Assembly (NCBI GenBank): GCA_041725895.1
Contig: JBGRQA010000002.1
Coordinates: forward strand, 62,001-126,000
Source of the DNA: JBGRQA01 sp041725895
GTDB taxonomy: Bacteria; Bacteroidota; Bacteroidia; Bacteroidales; Marinifilaceae
Direction of reading: 5' to 3'
Length of the DNA: 64,000 nucleotides
Shown: piece after piece, positions 16,119 to 27,200 of the stretch
How the letters are laid out: every line of letters begins with the position of its first letter
Position numbering within the stretch: the first letter of the stretch is position 1
Notes under the pieces: generated by a model
The model's database searches: none
What the model saw: the letters and a program-made list of their open reading frames with translations, nothing else
What the model was told of the DNA's origin: nothing
Program-made: the position numbers and the translations under genes

Positions 16119-17756
16119 TCAGGATCCCTGCCTATGGTAGGAAGAATCGGGATGGAGTTTTTCAGGTTTTGGAACAATGGATTCGATTTTTTCGGGGTAT
16201 TCCAACAGCAATTTCTGAAGTACCCCATTGGTCCACCCAAAACCATCCTGTGTTGGATATTCTCCCCCCTGACCTTCAATTCCATTCACAACGTCGTATT
16301 TTTCCACCAGTTTTCCGTTTTTCCTGTATCCTTCTATGTTACATTGAATCCATCGGGATGCAGATTCCCTGGCCAGGGAGTGAAACCTATAGTTCTGCAA
16401 CCCTTTAATGGTAATCCACTGCAAAGGGGCCCAGCCGTTGGGATAATCCCATTGCTCACCGGTTGCTTTCAGGGTAGTTACTAGTCCATATTTATGAAGG
16501 AATTTCTCCTCTATTTTTATTGCTACGAAGTGGGCCTGTTCCTGCGTGGCAAGACCGGAAAAAAGAGGAAAAACTCCGGCCAGAGACAGGCAGGGGGTGT
16601 GCCTTTTAGTGACGAAGTGGTAATCCATGAAAAACTTTGTATCATCATTCCAAAATACTTTGCGAATCAGTTTTTTTCGGGTCTCGGCCTTTTGACGGAA
16701 TTGTTCAGCTGATTTTCGATCCTTTGCAAGCAGATATCCCTTGTGGATGACTCTTTCGAGATTCCAAAGCAGAACGTTCAGATCTACAGGAAGGATGCTG
16801 GTGGTTTCAATTGTGGATAGGTTACAGTTGTCGGCAAACCAGCGACTGCTAAAGTCCCAACCCGATTCGCAGGCAGATCGGAGGTTGCGGTACAGTTTGC
16901 GGTACTCCTGTTTGGAAGAAAAGGTCAAAAGAGAATCTTCCCTGTAGGATTCGGGACGGGGAGTATTTTCCCTGTCCCAGTAGCGATTCAGGATTTCTCC
17001 TTCTTCCAGCCGAACCAGGTGGTTTAGGACTGGATTTTTTGCATTTAGTTGCTTTTCACCTTTCATCCAGTACTCATACTCCTTTTTTAATTCCGGTAAA
17101 TATTCTACCACCACTGCATCGCCTTTCATTTTTGCCAGTAACTCAACCATTAGTGAAAAAAATGGGGGTTGCGATCTGGTAAGAAAGTAGGTGCGGTTTC
17201 CGTTGGGGATAAATCCGTATTTGTTGATCAGGAAAGCAAAATTTCGAATCATATTTTCGATGAGTTCGTATTGCTTGTCTGTTTCGAGCCCCAGCATGGT
17301 AAAATAGCTGTCCCAATAGTAGATTTCGGTGAATCTTCCTCCCGGGACAACATAGGAGTAGGGAAGAGGAAGAAGAGTGCCCGCCTGAATTGTATCCTTG
17401 CGCGTTAGAACCTCCCACAATTTGTTGATGTGTTGATTGACCGGTACATCGGGGTCCGATTTAAAACGGGTTGATTTTTCGGTTGGGGTTTTGAAGTGTT
17501 GGTGAACAAATTTTTTCAGGTCAAAATCCGGTTTGCTTTTGTGCAGTTCATACAAGATGAGAATGGAATCTTTGGGGATTCGGGGGAGGCAATCCATAAA
17601 GGTTTTGGAATCGCCAAAGACGGGCTGCATTTGCACCTCTGCCTCAAAATTTTGATACAAATCGTTCTGAGGATGGTTTGAATTATTTTGGCAGCAAGTC
17701 AACAGCAATGCTGTCAATAACACCAGAAGGAATTTGTATTGAAGTAAGCTTTGCAT
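16119..17756 (-). CDS. Trehalase (GH37), predicted lipoprotein
   Basis: Trehalase hydrolyses alpha,alpha-trehalose to two glucoses. This 545-aa protein carries both family signatures: PGGRFTEIYYWDSY at about 138-151, and QWDYPNGWAP in the C-terminal third. The N terminus is a lipoprotein signal ending LLLTCC (lipidation at Cys21). The residues after the Cys (QNNSNH) are not acidic, so by the Bacteroidota lipoprotein-export rule it is likely kept in the periplasm. It follows susE1 on the same strand, but a terminator-like hairpin (17835-17873) separates them. It suggests that the first Sus set may import trehalose or a mixture of glucosides. Confidence 0.93.
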   Translation of the reverse strand: MQSLLQYKFLLVLLTALLLTCCQNNSNHPQNDLYQNFEAEVQMQPVFGDSKTFMDCLPRIPKDSILILYELHKSKPDFDLKKFVHQHFKTPTEKSTRFKSDPDVPVNQHINKLWEVLTRKDTIQAGTLLPLPYSYVVPGGRFTEIYYWDSYFTMLGLETDKQYELIENMIRNFAFLINKYGFIPNGNRTYFLTRSQPPFFSLMVELLAKMKGDAVVVEYLPELKKEYEYWMKGEKQLNAKNPVLNHLVRLEEGEILNRYWDRENTPRPESYREDSLLTFSSKQEYRKLYRNLRSACESGWDFSSRWFADNCNLSTIETTSILPVDLNVLLWNLERVIHKGYLLAKDRKSAEQFRQKAETRKKLIRKVFWNDDTKFFMDYHFVTKRHTPCLSLAGVFPLFSGLATQEQAHFVAIKIEEKFLHKYGLVTTLKATGEQWDYPNGWAPLQWITIKGLQNYRFHSLARESASRWIQCNIEGYRKNGKLVEKYDVVNGIEGQGGEYPTQDGFGWTNGVLQKLLLEYPEKIESIVPKPEKLHPDSSYHRQGS

Positions 17757-17834
17757 GGTGCGATGGTTTGCCTTTAGCCTTCTTTACTCAGACCTATTTT
17801 ACTTGAGTGATGAGGAATTTAGGTTGTCAACTAA

Positions 17835-17873
17835 AAAAATGAGATTGTCCCGGTAGGGAAACAACCTCATTTC
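17835..17873 (-). terminator. Terminator-like hairpin between susE1 and trehalase
   Basis: An imperfect inverted repeat (AATGAGATTGT / ACAACCTCATT) is followed on the minus strand by seven T, just past the susE1 stop. It may partly uncouple trehalase from the Sus operon. Confidence 0.65.
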
Positions 17874-17893
17874 TATTTTTCTGATTCGGAAGT

Positions 17894-18994
17894 TTATTGG
17901 GCTTCCATTGTTACAGTCAAATCAAGCAGATTAACTGTAATCGTATAGATTCCTTCGGTTCCAACGAATTTGAAGTTGTTATCACCGTCACCAGCGTCTT
18001 CCAACAGAGAACTAACCTCTCCATCTGCGAAGAATGGATAATTGTAGCTGGTGGGGCCCCAGTCTTGCTGAGCAAAGAAGCGGAAGGCCTCATTGGCAAA
18101 TTCTGTTGTTGCTTTGAAAATACCATTGCTGACCCAGGTCATTTGAACCGCAGTGGTAGTATTCCATCCGGCATCAACAATACCGTTACCAATTAGGAAC
18201 ATTTTGGGTTCATCCACCGCCTCCATGGTTATTACCTTGGTATTGGTATTTACAACCATTTTGTAATATCCGGTTGTTCCAATAAATCGGATGTTCGTAT
18301 CGTCGTCCTGTGCATTTTCCAGATTAGCATCTACGGTTCCACCTTCAAAGTAGGTCCAGTTGTATTGTGGATCAGCGTCCCAACCAGGAGTTGCGAAGTA
18401 GCGATAGGCTTCCCCACTGGTAAAGTAAGCAATTGTTTCATAAACATAAGGCTCTGAACTTCTCATTTCCACAGCAAGGCTTGGATCCCATCCACCAACA
18501 GCACCTCCAATCATATAGATAGGGGGGAAGCTGGTTTGATAGGGAGTAACATTTAATGAAATGGTACTGGAGAAAGCCGGGGAAACATTATCGCTTATGG
18601 TGGCCCTAATTCTTAACTCCACAACCGAAACATCATTTGCAGGTAAGCCCAGTCCCAGGAGGATATTGTTTAAATCTCCCAGAGAAATTTTATATTCCCT
18701 GGCGGGAGATCCCACAACAGCCAGATCTTGTGCAGCTACAAACTTGTTGTCCTCTTTGTCAATTTCAATTGTGTAGGTGGTAGAAGCCTGAAAGCCAAAA
18801 TCAGCATTGTTCCATGCAATGGTTAAAGTATCATTTGCAGTTTCAAGGCTTAGAACGAAGCTGCTGCCATCCGCAGGAGAAGATATTGTAGCAGCTGTTG
18901 GCGAAATACTAACAAATAATTCCGGATCTTCCTCGCATGAATACAAGGAGGTAAGAGCCAGGATTGCGAAAAATAGATATATCGTGTTTTTCAT
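17894..18994 (-). CDS. SusE/SusF-type surface glycan-binding lipoprotein (set 1)
   Basis: This 366-aa lipoprotein has lipid Cys20 followed by EEDPE, the acidic signal that sends Bacteroidota lipoproteins to the cell surface. The N-terminal SusE-type Ig-like domain (about 30-145, with TTYTIEIDKEDNKF) is followed by two tandem starch-binding modules (about 150-260 and 265-366). Each module has an aromatic-rich pattern (GGWDPS..., ...AGWNTT..., FFAQQDWG). It would help hold alpha-glucan at the surface beside SusCD. It is the third gene of a susC1-susD1-susE1 unit; a 165-bp gap with a hairpin separates it from susD1. Confidence 0.88.
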   Translation of the reverse strand: MKNTIYLFFAILALTSLYSCEEDPELFVSISPTAATISSPADGSSFVLSLETANDTLTIAWNNADFGFQASTTYTIEIDKEDNKFVAAQDLAVVGSPAREYKISLGDLNNILLGLGLPANDVSVVELRIRATISDNVSPAFSSTISLNVTPYQTSFPPIYMIGGAVGGWDPSLAVEMRSSEPYVYETIAYFTSGEAYRYFATPGWDADPQYNWTYFEGGTVDANLENAQDDDTNIRFIGTTGYYKMVVNTNTKVITMEAVDEPKMFLIGNGIVDAGWNTTTAVQMTWVSNGIFKATTEFANEAFRFFAQQDWGPTSYNYPFFADGEVSSLLEDAGDGDNNFKFVGTEGIYTITVNLLDLTVTMEAQ

Positions 18995-19113
18995 CTGTTT
19001 ATAATTTTCTTATTTAGGTTGGATGGAACTTACCATTTGCAAATAATCATTTTCGAGTGTGTAATGATAATTTCCCCTGGATGCTTCATCTCTCTAAATT
19101 TGTTTTCATTGAA

Positions 19114-19135
19114 CCCCCCGATAACTATCGGGAGG
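19114..19135 (-). promoter_or_regulatory. Intercistronic hairpin between susD1 and susE1
   Basis: CCCGATA (19117-19123) and TATCGGG (19126-19132) form a near-palindrome in the 165-bp gap between the two genes. It has no T tract; a role in mRNA processing or partial attenuation is a guess. Confidence 0.45.
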
Positions 19136-19159
19136 TATTTACCATGATTTTACAAGGTT

Positions 19160-20782
19160 TTAATTGTACCCCGTATTCTGAATTAGATTCGGATTGGACT
19201 GTATGTCGTTGGACGGAATGGGATACAGATCTCTAAACGACTCAGTAGCAGATCCTGTTTGAGTTTTGCCTTTCCAGGTCCATAAATAATCGCCTCCGGT
19301 GAATTTACCGAAGCGAATTAAGTCCGTACGTCTGTGGCACTCCCAATACAATTCGCGGGCTCTTTCGTCTAATATAAAGTCAAGAGTCAGGTCTCCGGCA
19401 GCTATGTTCCCCGAATCGTCACCATAAGCTCTTTCGCGTAACTTATTGATGTAGCCAACAGCAGTTCCAATGTTTCCACCGGTCCCGCCTCGTACTACTG
19501 ATTCGGCATACATAAGATAAGCGTCGGACAAACGGAATACGGGGAAGTCTGTACTTACAAAAGCGGGATGTGCATTGGGGGCTTCTCCGCCTGTGGAGGT
19601 CAGGTTTTTGAATTTAGTAATTCCGATACCGTGGGTGAAAGTACCAACATTGGTAACTTCCCATTCCCAGTTTTCCGGGTTGAAGTAGAACATGCCGCGC
19701 TTGTCAGGACCAAGGAATTCAGGATTGGCAGTTGTAAAGTTACTTTCAACAAGTCCGAATTTGGCAACCAGCTCTTTGATTGTCCGGATACCTCCCCATC
19801 CACCATCAATTCCGTTAAGAGGCATACCTCCACCATTGGAAGCGTGCAGAATGAACGTCATTCCACCGTATTGCTGCGTATGGATTCCATCAAAGGTAAT
19901 TGGGAAAATAATCTCAGGGCTGGTATGGTTGTCTGCACTAAACATTCTCTGGTAGTTATCATCGAAAGAGTAGCCACTTTCGTTGATTACTTTGTTTAGG
20001 TAGGTTAGTGCATCCGTATTTCGATCAGTTCCGATATACACCTGGGCATTCTGGTACAATTTGGCCAGAAGCATCCAGGCGGAAGTTCGGTCTACTCGTC
20101 CATATTCATTGGTATTCGGCAATGCAAGTTTATTTTCGATGTCTTTCAATTCCGTTTCAACAAAAGTGAACAGGTCAGCGCGCACAATTCTTTCGGGAAA
20201 GAAAGCGCCTGGTTGATCCTCTTCGGTAACAAAGGGAACATTCCCAAACATATCAATTGCATGCCAGTAGGAGAAGGCTCTTAAGAATCGAGCTTCCGCC
20301 TGGTAGAATTCCAGATCTTTCAGGAAATCACCCGAAGCACTTCCTATTGCTGTATTGGTTGCCCGGATAAACTCGTTGGCCACCGATACGGTGAAGAAGA
20401 TTCTGGAGTAAAGGGCAGCAATAAATACATCATTTGCAGCCCATGTATGCCAATGGAAGTTTTTGATTGTGGCATCGTCCCAGGCCATAATGGATTCATC
20501 GGTTGGCAGTTCCTGTAGGCCCCAGTATTGCCGCAGGTAATTACCAAAATTAATATCAATTCCCCGGATATCTGCATCCTCGGAGTCGTCACTCTGACCA
20601 CTTACAGCATAAGTAGCATAGATTTTGGCCAATGCCTTTTTGTAGGATGCTTCATCCTTAAAAACATTAGTTGCTGTGGCTGCATTGGGGTCGATTGGAA
20701 CAACATCCAAATCATCGGTACAGGCCGTAAAAATTAGGATGCCGGCAAATACCAATATCATATAATATTTAATTGTTTTCAT
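19160..20782 (-). CDS. SusD/RagB-type glycan-binding lipoprotein (set 1)
   Basis: This 540-aa lipoprotein (lipid Cys21, followed by TDDLD) acts as the lid over the SusC barrel and binds oligosaccharide outside the cell. Typical features are the helical TPR-like N-terminal half with YQAEARFLRAFSYWHAIDMFGNVPF and the C-terminal motif DERARELYWECHRRTDLIRFGKF, present in almost all SusD proteins. It lies 21 bp downstream of susC1 and is surely co-transcribed with it. Confidence 0.95.
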   Translation of the reverse strand: MKTIKYYMILVFAGILIFTACTDDLDVVPIDPNAATATNVFKDEASYKKALAKIYATYAVSGQSDDSEDADIRGIDINFGNYLRQYWGLQELPTDESIMAWDDATIKNFHWHTWAANDVFIAALYSRIFFTVSVANEFIRATNTAIGSASGDFLKDLEFYQAEARFLRAFSYWHAIDMFGNVPFVTEEDQPGAFFPERIVRADLFTFVETELKDIENKLALPNTNEYGRVDRTSAWMLLAKLYQNAQVYIGTDRNTDALTYLNKVINESGYSFDDNYQRMFSADNHTSPEIIFPITFDGIHTQQYGGMTFILHASNGGGMPLNGIDGGWGGIRTIKELVAKFGLVESNFTTANPEFLGPDKRGMFYFNPENWEWEVTNVGTFTHGIGITKFKNLTSTGGEAPNAHPAFVSTDFPVFRLSDAYLMYAESVVRGGTGGNIGTAVGYINKLRERAYGDDSGNIAAGDLTLDFILDERARELYWECHRRTDLIRFGKFTGGDYLWTWKGKTQTGSATESFRDLYPIPSNDIQSNPNLIQNTGYN

Positions 20783-20803
20783 ATCTGTCCAAATTAAAGG
20801 TGG

Positions 20804-23800
20804 TTAGAAGTTTAGATTCAACGCAAGCATGAAAATTCGCGGACGTGGATAGATATTGTCGTCAATACCACCGTCAACTTCCGGATCCAAACCGGTATAG
20901 TCTGTAATCACGAATGCATTTTGAACTGTTGCAGACACACGACCTGAAATTTCATGAGAGAGAATTTTATCAAAACTGTATCCTAAAGTAATGTTGTCCA
21001 TTCTAAAGTAGGAGGCATTCTCCAGGTAGAAATCCGACCAATATTGTGCTGTGGTAAAGTTGGTTCTCAGCACTGATTTTGGAATATTCGAAAGATAGCC
21101 AGCCTGGTTGTATAGTTGTTGATACAAAGCACGGTTGGAATCGTTGTTGTTGTATACGTAGTTGTCGATACTTAGACGTCCGGCGAAAGAAAAGTCCCAT
21201 CTTTTGTAAGAGAATTTTGAAGTAATACCGATAAGGTATTCCGGAGCGGGTGTACCCATAAGATATTTGTTGTCGTTGTTTCCGGCAACATTGCCTCCCA
21301 AACCGGTTTTATCTTCATACAATCCTTCAATAGGCATACCATTCCGATCGTAAACTTGTTTGAATAGATAGAAGGTATTGGCCGGATGTCCCACAGTATT
21401 AAACTGTACAGTATTTCCAACCCCTCCAGCAATATCTCCCAGGTCATAACCGGCTTCCTGGCCTTCGATATTAGAGAGAGAGGTAATCTCATTTTCATTG
21501 TGGGTTAGGTTGGCCCCAACTTCCAGACTCATATCAGGTCTTGAAATGATATGGTAGTTTAATGAAATTTCGTAACCATTGTTTTCAAGGCTACCTACGT
21601 TGGTGATAAGGAAGTTGGAGAAGTTGGTTCCGGCTGCAATGGGAATTTCACTAATCAAATCTTCTGTTTTACGTTTGTAGTAGTCGAACGAACCGGTTAA
21701 TCGATCGTTGAACAATCCGAAATCAAAACCAACATTGTAGGTTGTTGTCTCTTCCCATTTTATATCCGCATCGTAAGGATTTGGACGAAGAGTAGAATAG
21801 TAGGTGTCTCCAAATTGGTAGTAGGCTCCAATTTCACTCTCCTGGTAAATCGGAATATATGGATAGTAGAAACGAGTTGCGTTAGGATTATCGGGATCCG
21901 AAATGTCTTGCTGTCCGGTAACACCGTAGCCCAATCTCAATTTTAAAGTGGAAAATTCCTCCAGGTTGTCCATGAAAGATTCTTCATCAATCTTCCAGGC
22001 CAAAGCAAGAGCCGGGAACCATCCCCAACGGGTGTCATCGGAGAATCTGGACGATCCATCGTTTCTCATTGTAGCCGTTAGCAGGTATTTGTCCATATAG
22101 GTGTAGTTAACTCGTCCGAAGAAGGAAATAAGGTAGTTTTCGTTTTTAAAACCGGATAAGTTCTTCCCATCATAAACACCATTTGTTTTTTCCCAGGAAT
22201 GATTGAAGTCAACACCTTCCCGTTCGAAATGTTGCCAACCGTAACCTGCAGTTGCATCAATTTTGTGATGGTCTATTTCTGTGGTGTAGTTCAAATAGAA
22301 ATCCAAAAGGGTGTTCTTATTTTCCCGACTGTTTTCCTTCACATTTTGTGCTGGTTCACGATAGCTCCAGGAGGCTCTTCGATCGGTAAAATCATTGATA
22401 TCACTTTCTGCGTAATCATATCCCAGGTTCAAATTAGCACGAAGGTTGGGCACCCAGGGAATTTTGTAGTCGAACTGGATGTTACCGATGAATCGTTTAA
22501 CATCCGACTTGTTGGATCTGTACTCCAAACGAGCCAGTGGGTTATGGGTGGCAATGTTAATGGGGAGGCCATTTAATTGATCTGCTTGTGTTAAGTCCAC
22601 CCATGCAAAGTATCCTCCATAGGTTGAATTGTAATTCCTGATTGGTTGGGTTGGATCAAATTCGTAGGCAGAATAAATTGCTTCATCGTTTGAGAAGTTG
22701 TTTTTAATGTACATCCCCTTTGCGTTAAAATTCACCTTGAGTTGCTCATCAAAGAAGGTTGGGGTAGCATTAATCGAAAGAGTTGTTCTTTCGTTGCCCG
22801 AATTCTTCAAAATACCATTTTCAATGGTATGGCCGATCGAGGCCCTGTAGGGAGTATTTGCCACATTTCCGTAGAGACTAAGATTGTGGTCGGTAGAAAT
22901 GGATGTACGGTAGATTTTATCTTGCCAATCGGTATTTCCTGTACCGAGACGGGTTAAAGCAAAATTGGTCAGACCGTGATTGTTAACCCGGTCGTTCACA
23001 AGATTTCGAAATTCATTTCCGTCAAATACTTCGATGTATTCTTTTATCTTGCCTATAGAAACATTTCCGTTGTAACTGATATTTAAACCGGTTTTAATCC
23101 CCTTTTTGGTTGTAATGATGATTACACCATTGGAAGCCCGGGAACCATAAATAGCAGTTGCCGATGCGTCCTTAAGGATAGTCATCGATTCGATATCATT
23201 GGGGTTGATACTTGATAATGGGTTGGACAAACCGTCGAGTCTTGTATTGTCCAAAGGGAATCCATCAATAACGATAAGTGGATCGTTGCTTGCCCGTAGG
23301 GAGGATCCTCCCCGGATTCTGATGGTTGCTCCCGCACCAGGTTCACCACTGGCAGTGGTAACAACTACCCCCGCAGTTTTACCAACAATTAAGGATTGCG
23401 GGGTGGTTATGGCTCCCTTATTAAAATCATCCGCAGCAACTGCGGTAACCGATCCGGTGGCATCTTCCTTTTTTACCTGGCCGTAACCAATTACTACTAC
23501 TTCGGAGAGGGCTTCTACATCTTCCTGTAGATTGATATTAATAATTGCCTGCTCTCCAACGGCAATCTCCTGGGTTGTATAGCCAACAAAGGAGAAAACC
23601 AGGATGGCGTTTTCTGGTACCATCAGCATGTATTTTCCATCAATGTCCGTTGATGTTCCAATAGTTGTTCCTTTCACAATTACCGAAACTCCAGGTAATC
23701 CCAAATTGGAGACTGCATCGGTAACTGTACCGGTTACCTCTTTTTGTTGTGCCATTAGTTCATAGGAAATCAGACTCAGGCAGAGCAGAAAGATTAACCT

Positions 23801-23827
23801 TGCTTTTTTAAAGTTCAGCTGTTTCAT
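20804..23827 (-). CDS. SusC/RagA-type TonB-dependent outer-membrane transporter (set 1)
   Basis: This 1007-aa protein has a signal peptide ending MAQQ, an N-terminal carboxypeptidase-regulatory-like domain (about 30-110), a TonB box region (VVVIGYGQVKKEDATGSV), a plug domain with the SusC signature (TIRIRGGSSLRASNDPLIVIDGFP) and a 22-strand barrel ending in the C-terminal Phe of outer-membrane proteins. With SusD it imports oligosaccharides using TonB energy. It is clearly diverged from the other two SusC proteins in the window. Its upstream region lacks the CAAACG/CGTTTG site found before susC2 and susC3, so it may answer to another signal. Confidence 0.95.
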   Translation of the reverse strand: MKQLNFKKARLIFLLCLSLISYELMAQQKEVTGTVTDAVSNLGLPGVSVIVKGTTIGTSTDIDGKYMLMVPENAILVFSFVGYTTQEIAVGEQAIININLQEDVEALSEVVVIGYGQVKKEDATGSVTAVAADDFNKGAITTPQSLIVGKTAGVVVTTASGEPGAGATIRIRGGSSLRASNDPLIVIDGFPLDNTRLDGLSNPLSSINPNDIESMTILKDASATAIYGSRASNGVIIITTKKGIKTGLNISYNGNVSIGKIKEYIEVFDGNEFRNLVNDRVNNHGLTNFALTRLGTGNTDWQDKIYRTSISTDHNLSLYGNVANTPYRASIGHTIENGILKNSGNERTTLSINATPTFFDEQLKVNFNAKGMYIKNNFSNDEAIYSAYEFDPTQPIRNYNSTYGGYFAWVDLTQADQLNGLPINIATHNPLARLEYRSNKSDVKRFIGNIQFDYKIPWVPNLRANLNLGYDYAESDINDFTDRRASWSYREPAQNVKENSRENKNTLLDFYLNYTTEIDHHKIDATAGYGWQHFEREGVDFNHSWEKTNGVYDGKNLSGFKNENYLISFFGRVNYTYMDKYLLTATMRNDGSSRFSDDTRWGWFPALALAWKIDEESFMDNLEEFSTLKLRLGYGVTGQQDISDPDNPNATRFYYPYIPIYQESEIGAYYQFGDTYYSTLRPNPYDADIKWEETTTYNVGFDFGLFNDRLTGSFDYYKRKTEDLISEIPIAAGTNFSNFLITNVGSLENNGYEISLNYHIISRPDMSLEVGANLTHNENEITSLSNIEGQEAGYDLGDIAGGVGNTVQFNTVGHPANTFYLFKQVYDRNGMPIEGLYEDKTGLGGNVAGNNDNKYLMGTPAPEYLIGITSKFSYKRWDFSFAGRLSIDNYVYNNNDSNRALYQQLYNQAGYLSNIPKSVLRTNFTTAQYWSDFYLENASYFRMDNITLGYSFDKILSHEISGRVSATVQNAFVITDYTGLDPEVDGGIDDNIYPRPRIFMLALNLNF

Positions 23828-24028
23828 CCGAATTCATTTAGTTAAAGTTAGAATTTATGGTATGAAATAAACCTGAATATGCTTTGGACGGAGATCTATA
23901 CAGTCCGTAGATATTCAACGGACCAGGCTCCTGCCAAAGACTTCAGGTTATTTTCCTATACTACACTATTGAACAGCAAATCTGTTCTGATTTTCGTATC
24001 AGTTAGTAACTAAATGGGTAGAATTAAA
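23828..24028. other. Leader/promoter region of susC1
   Basis: No exact TAnnTTTG was found on the minus strand; the closest is CAGATTTG near 23977. A hairpin GTCCGT (23903-23908) / ACGGAC (23918-23923) would lie in the 5' leader. No CAAACG operator was found. Confidence 0.4.
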
Positions 24029-24054
24029 CGGCTGAAGGGGTTAGGCTTCAGCCG
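24029..24054 (-). terminator. Second terminator-like hairpin past the T9SS amylase
   Basis: A 9-bp perfect stem (CGGCTGAAG at 24029-24037, CTTCAGCCG at 24046-24054) with an 8-nt loop is followed on the minus strand by TTTAATTCT. It could be a backup terminator for the amylase gene or an attenuator for susC1. Confidence 0.55.
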
Positions 24055-24142
24055 AACCGTTTTATGGCTAGTAGAACGTGATTAGAAGTTACAAAAAAAA
24101 GTGGATTAAATACAATTAAAATTTGATTGAAGTAAATAAAAC

Positions 24143-24170
24143 AGGGGCTGTGAAGTAAATCACAGCCCCT
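24143..24170 (-). terminator. Terminator of the T9SS amylase gene
   Basis: A 10-bp stem GGGGCTGTGA / TCACAGCCCC lies about 35 bp past the stop and is followed on the minus strand by TGTTTTATTT. Confidence 0.8.
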
Positions 24171-24202
24171 TGATATATAATTTAGTAAGATGATAATTTG
24201 TT

Positions 24203-27200
24203 CTATTGCTTGATGATCTTTTTGGAAATTCTATTTCCATCCTTCATTTCGAAAACGATGAGGTAGATGCCACGACTCAATCCGGATAGATTTAGAGTCA
24301 TTTTTTCCTCCGTCTGTTTTACTACAATTAGCTGTTTGCCCAAAAGGTTAGCAATGTAGAATTGTTTCACATTTCCCAGATGATTCAGATTCAAAAAATC
24401 CTGAACCGGGTTGGGATAGATTTGCAATTGCTCATCTTCCAAGTCATTGATTCCGGTAGAAATGGGAACGGTTTGGGTGTAAGCACTGCTAATGCTTTGT
24501 CCGTTTAGGAGTTCACCGGTTTTAGCTACAGGAGTTACCGCAAAGCGCAATACTTTGCCTTGATCATCTTCGGTTAAGATGTAGCTTAATTCAGTAGCTC
24601 CGGATATTGCTTCTTCGTTTAATCCCGAAGAATTATCAGCCCGGTACCATTGGTAGATGGAATTACCTTCCTTGTCGTCATTTTGATCGAAGTAGGTGTA
24701 TCTTGCAGTAAGTGTTTCATCTACTTTTACTGTCCCGGAGATATTTACATTCTTTGCCTCAGGAGCTACCAAAATATTGGGGGAAGTCAATTTTTTTGAA
24801 GTAAAGATATGGTATTCACCAGGCTGAAGCTCAATTAGAGCATCTGTGGTATTTACCTCCAATTCTTTACCGGTGAAAAAGTCGTACCATGTTCCGGTCT
24901 GGTTAAAGTTGGCTGCGATGGATCCGGGTTTCACATCGAAGTTCCCGATGATACGGACATCCATATCCGGGTGATTGATTTCAATTCGTTTCAAAGCATC
25001 TTTTGCGATGATGGAAAAGTTATCCGAACTGAATGCAGCCTCTTCTTTCTTAAGTTTTGCCAGAGCGGCTGTAATTTGGTACAGTCGCTTGCGGTTGGGA
25101 TTGTTTTGGTAATCCCAGTGGATGGGTTTTCTTCCGGTTCGGCCGTTCTCATCAATACTCACATCGTAGCCCAGTTCGCCAAACTGCCAAATCATTTTTG
25201 GTCCGGGAATGGTAAGGAAAAAGGCATTGGCCATTTCCATTCTTGCCAGGGCAGTGCTTAACTCTTTCACATTGTAGCTACCGTTGGAATTACCGTGTTG
25301 CAGATTTTTGAACATCAAACGTTCCTCGTCGTGGCTTTCCATATAGCTGATCAATCCTGGGTGGTCCCATGATTTGCCTTTCCACGAGGCCCACGAGAAA
25401 TCTGATTTCCCATTTTCATGCCATCCCATTGTCGCTTCGTTGTAGGCATGATTGGCATTGCCCCAAAGGAGAATTCCATGGTTGGCCAATTCTGTTTCTT
25501 CACTGTTGTCGGCCAGGTGTTCAAAAACGATGATGGCTTTCTCGTTTCGTTTCCAAATTTCATCACTCATTCGTTTGAGCAGGCGGATTCGGTCTGCATC
25601 GTAATCGCTTCCCCAGGAGGTGGGGCCGTAGGGAGTGTTGGAGAAACCTTTGGTGAAATCGAAACGGAAACCGTCTACATGGTATTCGGTCATCCAGTAG
25701 GAGTTGATGCTGTCTACCAGTTCCTGCGTGTATTTGCTTTCGTGGTTGAAATCATATCCCCATTGGGCATCAGGATGCTGGAAGTTGCTCTTCTGGTTGT
25801 ACCAGGGATTGTTGGCAGTGGGTTGGCCATTGTCGAAATACATGCGAACCAGGGGTGATTGACCAAAGGAATGGTTCAGTACCATATCCATCAGTACAGC
25901 GATGCCTCGCTTGTGGCATTCATTGATAAATTCCTTGTAATCGTTTTTGGTTCCGTAAGCTTTGTCGGGTGCGAAGTAGAAGGAAGGGTTGTAGCCCCAG
26001 GAGTCGTTACCTTCAAATTCGTTGAAAGGCATCAGTTCGATTGCATTTACGCCCAATCGTTGCAGGTAATCCAAAGTATCCTTTACGGTTTTGATGTCGC
26101 CGTTTGCTGTAAAATCACGGACATGCAATTCGTAGATAACCAGGTCTTCTTTGGATGGAGCAATAAACGTATTATCGGACCAGGAAAACGGCGTTTGCGC
26201 TGTTTGCAATACGCTGGCAATCTCGGTGGTTTTCCCTTCCGGGTATTGGATAAGATTAGGATATACTGACGCTGGAATTGCTTTATCCTTGTACTCTCCG
26301 GGATCGGAAACTTTATCGGTGTAGGGATCTGCAATTCGTAGTTCCCCATCGATGAGGTACTGGAATATGTATTCCTTTTGGGGAGTAAGATTGGAAATGG
26401 TTAGCCAGAAGAAATCTCCGTCTTTTTTCATCTGGTAGTCGTTGTTGGCTTCCCAGTTGTTGAAATCACCAATAACGTAAATGAATTCCTTGTGGGGTGC
26501 AAACAGAACCAGGGAAACCGTTTGGTCATCAATATAGTTGATTCCATTTTTTAGGCCCATTGGTTTGGCTTCGGTTGTTACATCCTCGCGGACAAAGAAT
26601 TTGATAATGGCACTGGTTTCTTCGGAACCTTGTTTGGCGATGGCCTTTAACTCGTGTTGACCTGCTACAGCAGTTTGAACTGTATGAGTTAATTGCTGAC
26701 CTGAAATATTTTTGATCTCTGTACCATCCAAAAGCAATTGAATGCTTTCATTGCCGGTGGCATTTACTTCAACATTGAGAGCTTCATTTTTTTGAATCAT
26801 TTTGCCGTCGGTAGGGGAGGCGAAGCTCACATTGAGACCTTCCTCAAAGATTTCAACAAAAAGGTCATTGGTTTGCTGACTTCCATCTGCTGAACGGAGT
26901 ACCAGCGCTATTTTGGTTACTTTTTCTCCGGCAGTTACCGAGTAGAAGGAGTTGATGTCCGGAGTGATTTCCAATTCGTAGATGCCATTGCCCTTGTTGG
27001 TCAATTGGGGTTGGGCATTGTTGTCCCCCCAGGTACCAATGACGTGTTGCCATTCGGTTTTTCCTTCCACTATCACCCCGGTGTGGGCATACAAATCTCC
27101 GGTAAAGGCACCTAAACGGCTTTCCTTGGAGGAGTCGAAGGTGATGGTAACTGCCTTGTTGGCCGCGGGGAGCTCAGGTGTTGTGGTGATTTGGGCGATC